Shown here: positions 61,043 to 64,000 of the stretch, piece after piece
How the letters are laid out: every line of letters starts with the position of its first letter
How positions within the stretch are numbered: position 1 is the stretch's first letter
NCBI RefSeq assembly: GCF_010723575.1
Contig: NZ_BLKZ01000001.1
Location: 248,001-312,000, forward strand
Direction of reading: 5' to 3'
DNA length: 64,000 bases
Source of the DNA: Mycobacterium bourgelatii
GTDB taxonomy: Bacteria; Actinomycetota; Actinomycetes; Mycobacteriales; Mycobacteriaceae
The notes under the pieces: generated by a model
Seen by the model: the letters and a program-made list of their open reading frames with translations, nothing else
The model's database searches: none
What the model was told of the DNA's origin: nothing
Translations under genes and position numbers: made by a program

Positions 61043-61555
61043 TCAGCCGTTGGTGCGCCACCACTGGTAGAGGGCCTGCACATCGGTGTTGTGGCCCTTG
61101 ACGTAGCTCAAGACGTTCTTGGCGTCCGTGGTCCAGATGATCTCTGCGGCACCCTGATAGGTCCCGCAAGCGACCTGTCCGGCGGGACTCTGTGCGTTGC
61201 CCTGGCGCCAGGTGGTCGGTGACTTGCCGCTGTCACCGCAGGCAGTGGTTTCCACGTCCTTGATGCTGTTCTTGAACGAAGCGGACAGATCCTCGGGGTT
61301 GTTGTAGAGCAGGTACGTGGCTTTCACCGGTCCATTCGGGTCCGGGCTCTCCTGGCAGGAAATTGCCGCCAGCGTGCCGCCGGGAGCGGGGTCTTCGACG
61401 ATGCAGTTGCTGAGCGAGTAGCCCTTCGACAGTGTGGAGGCCAGGGTGTCGACATTGGGGTCGTCAGCGTTCGCCGTAGCTGTACCAAGGCATGCGAAGC
61501 CACCGATTACCGCTGCGGCGGAAGCGGCCCGCAACGCGTTCGTGAGGTGAGACAT
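61043..61555 (-). CDS. Small secreted mycobacterial protein
   Basis: This 170-residue protein has a signal peptide (MSHLTNALRAASAAAVIGG with cleavage after ATANA) and a mature domain with cysteines at SNCIVED, ISCQES, TACGDS and VACGTY, likely forming two disulfides. The C-terminus (DVQALYQWWRTNG) resembles extracellular domains found on some mycobacterial membrane kinases and secreted proteins, but I cannot name a family. The ATG at 61555 has AAGGAG upstream; an in-frame upstream start is less likely. Function unknown. Confidence 0.78.
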   Translation of the reverse strand: MSHLTNALRAASAAAVIGGFACLGTATANADDPNVDTLASTLSKGYSLSNCIVEDPAPGGTLAAISCQESPDPNGPVKATYLLYNNPEDLSASFKNSIKDVETTACGDSGKSPTTWRQGNAQSPAGQVACGTYQGAAEIIWTTDAKNVLSYVKGHNTDVQALYQWWRTNG

Positions 61556-61812
61556 CCAAAAACTCCTTACGTCGTCGCACCGACGGTGCGAGTGCTCTGA
61601 CATTCAGGAGTCTATTTGTGTGCCCCAGCGAATAGTAGGGCGGCGTGCACCGGCGCGGCCTGACCTCGACCCTGGCGAAGATCCAAATTCCGGAACGCCC
61701 AGGGAAATTCACCGCCCTTGGTACGGTGATTTTTATCGGTGCCAGAGCAAATCGGCTCGGGTATGGTAAGCACCGCTTCACGCCAGCTAGCTTCTCTTGA
61801 TCTGGAGAATTT

Positions 61813-62142
61813 ATGACTCAGCCGCCACCCCCGGGATACCCGCCGCAGCAGCCGCCCGCGGGGCAACCGCCAAACAACAACCTGGTGATCGCGATCATCG
61901 GGGTGCTGTTCTGCTTGCTGCCTGGTGTTTACGCTGTCATCAAAGCCAGCCAGGTCGGCGGGTTGTGGGCGCAGGGTCAGTACGGCGAGGCGCAGGCGTC
62001 CGCCGATGCAGCGAAGAAGTGGGGGATCATAGCGATCATTGCTGGTGCTATTGGCGGTGTCCTTTGGGTCATCCTGACGATCATTGCCAGCTTGGCCGCA
62101 AGTCCAGACACTGCGGCGATGATTACCTCCACACTGTTCTAG
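61813..62142 (+). CDS. CD225/dispanin-like small membrane protein
   Basis: This 109-residue protein has a Pro/Gln-rich N-terminus (MTQPPPPGYPPQQPPAGQPP) and two membrane segments, NLVIAIIGVLFCLLPGVYAVIKASQV and WGIIAIIAGAIGGVLWVILTII. The layout with a conserved block between the helices (VYAVIKASQVGGLWAQGQYGEAQASADAAKKW) is that of the CD225/dispanin family. Function in bacteria unknown. The ATG has GGAG 8 bp upstream. The DUF2752 gene starts 13 bp downstream. Confidence 0.82.
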   Translation: MTQPPPPGYPPQQPPAGQPPNNNLVIAIIGVLFCLLPGVYAVIKASQVGGLWAQGQYGEAQASADAAKKWGIIAIIAGAIGGVLWVILTIIASLAASPDTAAMITSTLF

Positions 62143-62155
62143 GTCCGCGACGCTC

Positions 62156-62581
62156 ATGGTGACCCGCCAGAGAGCGGCGCCAATGAGGTTGGGTGCGCCA
62201 TTACTGGTGGCCGGCACCGCGATCTTATTGGGCGCCGCCATCTGGGTGGGTGATCCGACAACCCCGAACGGCGTTCTGCCGCCCTGCCCCATCAAGGCGT
62301 TGTTGGGAATTGACTGCCCGGGGTGCGGCAGCATGCGAATGCTGTACAGCTTGATGCACGGCAATGTGTGGGCGGCTGTCCGGTTCAACGCTTTGGGTGT
62401 TGTCGCGGTCGTGCTGTTGGTATGGGCGTATCTGGCTTGGACCTACGGCCGTGTGGTGGGTCGCCGGATCACAAGTTGGCAGCATTCGCGTTGGGCGGCC
62501 CTGGTGGCCTTGGTGCTGTGGGTGGTCTGGCTGGTGGTGCGCAATTTGCCTTTTGCGCCGTTCACCGCCCTATTTGTCTGA
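62156..62581 (+). CDS. DUF2752 membrane protein
   Basis: This 141-residue protein has three or four hydrophobic helices and the DUF2752 signature CPIKALLGIDCPGCGSMRML with a CPxC/CPGCG arrangement near residues 43-60. Such proteins often sit beside CD225-like genes, as here, which suggests a joint but unknown membrane role. A second ATG ten codons in (62183) is an alternative start. Confidence 0.85.
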   Translation: MVTRQRAAPMRLGAPLLVAGTAILLGAAIWVGDPTTPNGVLPPCPIKALLGIDCPGCGSMRMLYSLMHGNVWAAVRFNALGVVAVVLLVWAYLAWTYGRVVGRRITSWQHSRWAALVALVLWVVWLVVRNLPFAPFTALFV

Positions 62582-62669
62582 TTTGGATCGTTGTGATGCC
62601 AAGGTCCGCATCCGCTTGTGCAGCTGCGGCCTTTCGCAACATCAGGCGCCGCAGTCTAATCTGAGCGCG

Positions 62670-64000
62670 ATGGGGAACAAACCGAACACGATGCGGGCGG
62701 CGTTGGCGGTCGCCGCCGTGGCCGTATTTCTGGCCTCTTTGGTAATTGGCTGCGACAGTTGGTCCAAGAAGACCACGCCCAGCACCATTACAAATCCTGC
62801 CGCAAGCCCTAATGCGGCGGAGTTCGCCAACACGTTGCGCAACAAGGTCCACACGGACGCGATGATGGCGCACTTGCAGAAGTTGCAGGACATCGCCAAC
62901 GCCAACAACGGGACCCGCGCGGTGGGCACCCAGGGCTATGAGCAGAGCGTCGACTACGTGGTTGACGTGTTGCGCAAGAACGGATTCGACGTACAGACAC
63001 CGGAGTTTTCGGCGAGCGTGTTCGAGGCCGAGAAGGGCTCGGTGGCCATCGGTGACTTCAAGTCAGACGCGCGCGCGCTCGAATACAGTCTGCCCACGCC
63101 GGAACAAGGGGTGACCGGGCCGCTGGTACTGGCACCCGTCGAGGAAAGTCCGGGTTGCTCGCCGTCGGACTACGACAATCTGCCGGTGAAGGGCGCGGTG
63201 GTCTTGGTGGACCGCGGCGAATGCCAATTCGCGCAGAAGGAAGACGCCGCGGCCCAGCGCGGAGCCGTCGCGCTGATCATCGCCGACAACGTCGACGAGC
63301 AGTCCATGGGCGGCACCTTGGGGGTGAACACTGAGGTCAAGATCCCCGTCGTCAGCGTCACCAAGTCCGTCGGGGTCCAGCTGCGCGGCAAGTCCGGGCC
63401 GATAACGGTCAAGCTGAAGGCGCAGACGAAAAACTTCAAGGCCCGCAACGTCATTGCGCAAACTAAGACCGGTTCGCCGACCGACGTCGTGATGGCCGGT
63501 GCGCACCTGGACAGCGTCCCGGAGGGGCCGGGCATCAACGACAACGGTTCCGGGGTGGCCGCCGTGCTGGAAACCGCTGTGCAACTGGGTAATTCGCCGG
63601 ACATTCGTAACGCGGTGCGGTTCGGTTTCTGGGGTGCCGAGGAGCTCGGGCTGATCGGGTCCCGGAATTATGTCGAGTCGTTGGATCTCGACGCGCTCAA
63701 GAGCATCGCCCTCTACCTGAACTTCGACATGCTGGGATCGCCCAATCCGGGCTATTTCACCTACGACGGCGACCAGTCGCTGCCGTTGGACGCTCGTGGC
63801 CAGCCGGTGGTGCCGGAGGGATCGGCGGGCATTGAGCGCACGCTGGCCGCCTATCTGCGGGCCGCCGGCAAGACTCCGCGCGACACCTCCTTCGACGGCC
63901 GCTCCGACTACGACGGGTTCACCCTGGCAGGCATTCCGTCCGGAGGGCTGTTCTCGGGCGCCGAGGTCAAGAAGTCCGAGGAGGAGGCAAAGCTATGGGG
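62670..64000 (+). CDS. lpqL: LpqL-like lipoprotein aminopeptidase (M28), 3' end missing
   Basis: The ATG at 62670 opens a frame that stays open to the window end (443 codons visible of about 500). The signal MGNKPNTMRAALAVAAVAVF ends in a lipobox LVIGC. A protease-associated (PA) domain spans about residues 140-230. The M28 peptidase domain follows with zinc ligands in GAHLDSVPEGPGINDNGSG (His, Asp), FWGAEELGLIGS (Glu pair) and LNFDMLGSP (Asp). It is a surface-anchored aminopeptidase matching LpqL (Rv0418), next in order to thiG. Confidence 0.93.
   Translation, partial: MGNKPNTMRAALAVAAVAVFLASLVIGCDSWSKKTTPSTITNPAASPNAAEFANTLRNKVHTDAMMAHLQKLQDIANANNGTRAVGTQGYEQSVDYVVDVLRKNGFDVQTPEFSASVFEAEKGSVAIGDFKSDARALEYSLPTPEQGVTGPLVLAPVEESPGCSPSDYDNLPVKGAVVLVDRGECQFAQKEDAAAQRGAVALIIADNVDEQSMGGTLGVNTEVKIPVVSVTKSVGVQLRGKSGPITVKLKAQTKNFKARNVIAQTKTGSPTDVVMAGAHLDSVPEGPGINDNGSGVAAVLETAVQLGNSPDIRNAVRFGFWGAEELGLIGSRNYVESLDLDALKSIALYLNFDMLGSPNPGYFTYDGDQSLPLDARGQPVVPEGSAGIERTLAAYLRAAGKTPRDTSFDGRSDYDGFTLAGIPSGGLFSGAEVKKSEEEAKLW

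Overview
This window comes from a high-GC actinobacterium that is almost certainly a slow-growing-type Mycobacterium other than the M. tuberculosis complex. The evidence is a PPE-SVP protein, F420-dependent glucose-6-phosphate dehydrogenase, the GlnX-GlnH-PknG locus, LpqL/LpqK-type lipoproteins and an 18-kDa-antigen Hsp18. Much of the gene order matches the M. tuberculosis H37Rv interval Rv0356-Rv0418 as I remember it, but with inversions, losses and insertions. No rRNA, tRNA or CRISPR array was seen.

Layout: 1-3.2 kb holds the end of pyrE, a lipoprotein-like protein, a SPOUT RNA methyltransferase, dodecin and a LysR regulator. 3.3-12.6 kb is a nine-gene operon for a form I (AYxCSFR-type) aerobic CO dehydrogenase: coxM, coxS and coxL, two XdhC-family maturation proteins (one with an added YHS domain), a MobA/MocA-like transferase, a MoxR ATPase (CoxD), a membrane-anchored SRPBCC protein (CoxG) and a VWA protein (CoxE). 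12.7-16.4 kb has an OafA-type acyltransferase and an ethanolamine-type permease. 16.4-25.3 kb is housekeeping: GH76, DedA, fba, DUF3151, a CDF metal exporter behind a strong palindrome, an M50 protease, purA and a thioesterase. 25.3-29.8 kb has a PurT-like ATP-grasp protein, a rhodanese, metZ and ndh.

29.8-31.4 kb carries a small LpqS-like copper-type gene with a CsoR/RicR-like operator inside its promoter and an intrinsic terminator, then a PPE gene. 31.4-35.3 kb is an accessory island of atypical composition: an HEAGH metalloprotease, a frameshifted membrane/coiled-coil gene, a Schlafen/AlbA_2-ATPase protein and strong inverted repeats. 35.3-39.6 kb returns to conserved genes (secreted protein, LpqK, FadE7, DUF3054, SAM methyltransferase). 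39.8-43.9 kb is a translationally coupled GNAT plus three luciferase-like flavin monooxygenases.

43.9-49.1 kb holds a metallo-beta-lactamase-fold hydrolase and the fgd1-pta-ackA operon, preceded by a 56-bp tandem repeat. 49.2-52.0 kb is an insertion between ackA and pknG: hsp18, a small gene and a damaged IS1634-type element lying about 41 bp upstream of hsp18. 52.1-56.7 kb is the glnX-glnH-pknG amino-acid-sensing operon on the minus strand. 56.8-61.0 kb has mutT3, thiE and a TPP-riboswitch-controlled thiO-thiS-thiG operon ending in an SGNH hydrolase. 61-64 kb holds a secreted protein, a CD225-like and a DUF2752 membrane protein, and the truncated lpqL aminopeptidase.

Gene names rest on remembered families and synteny; no search was run.
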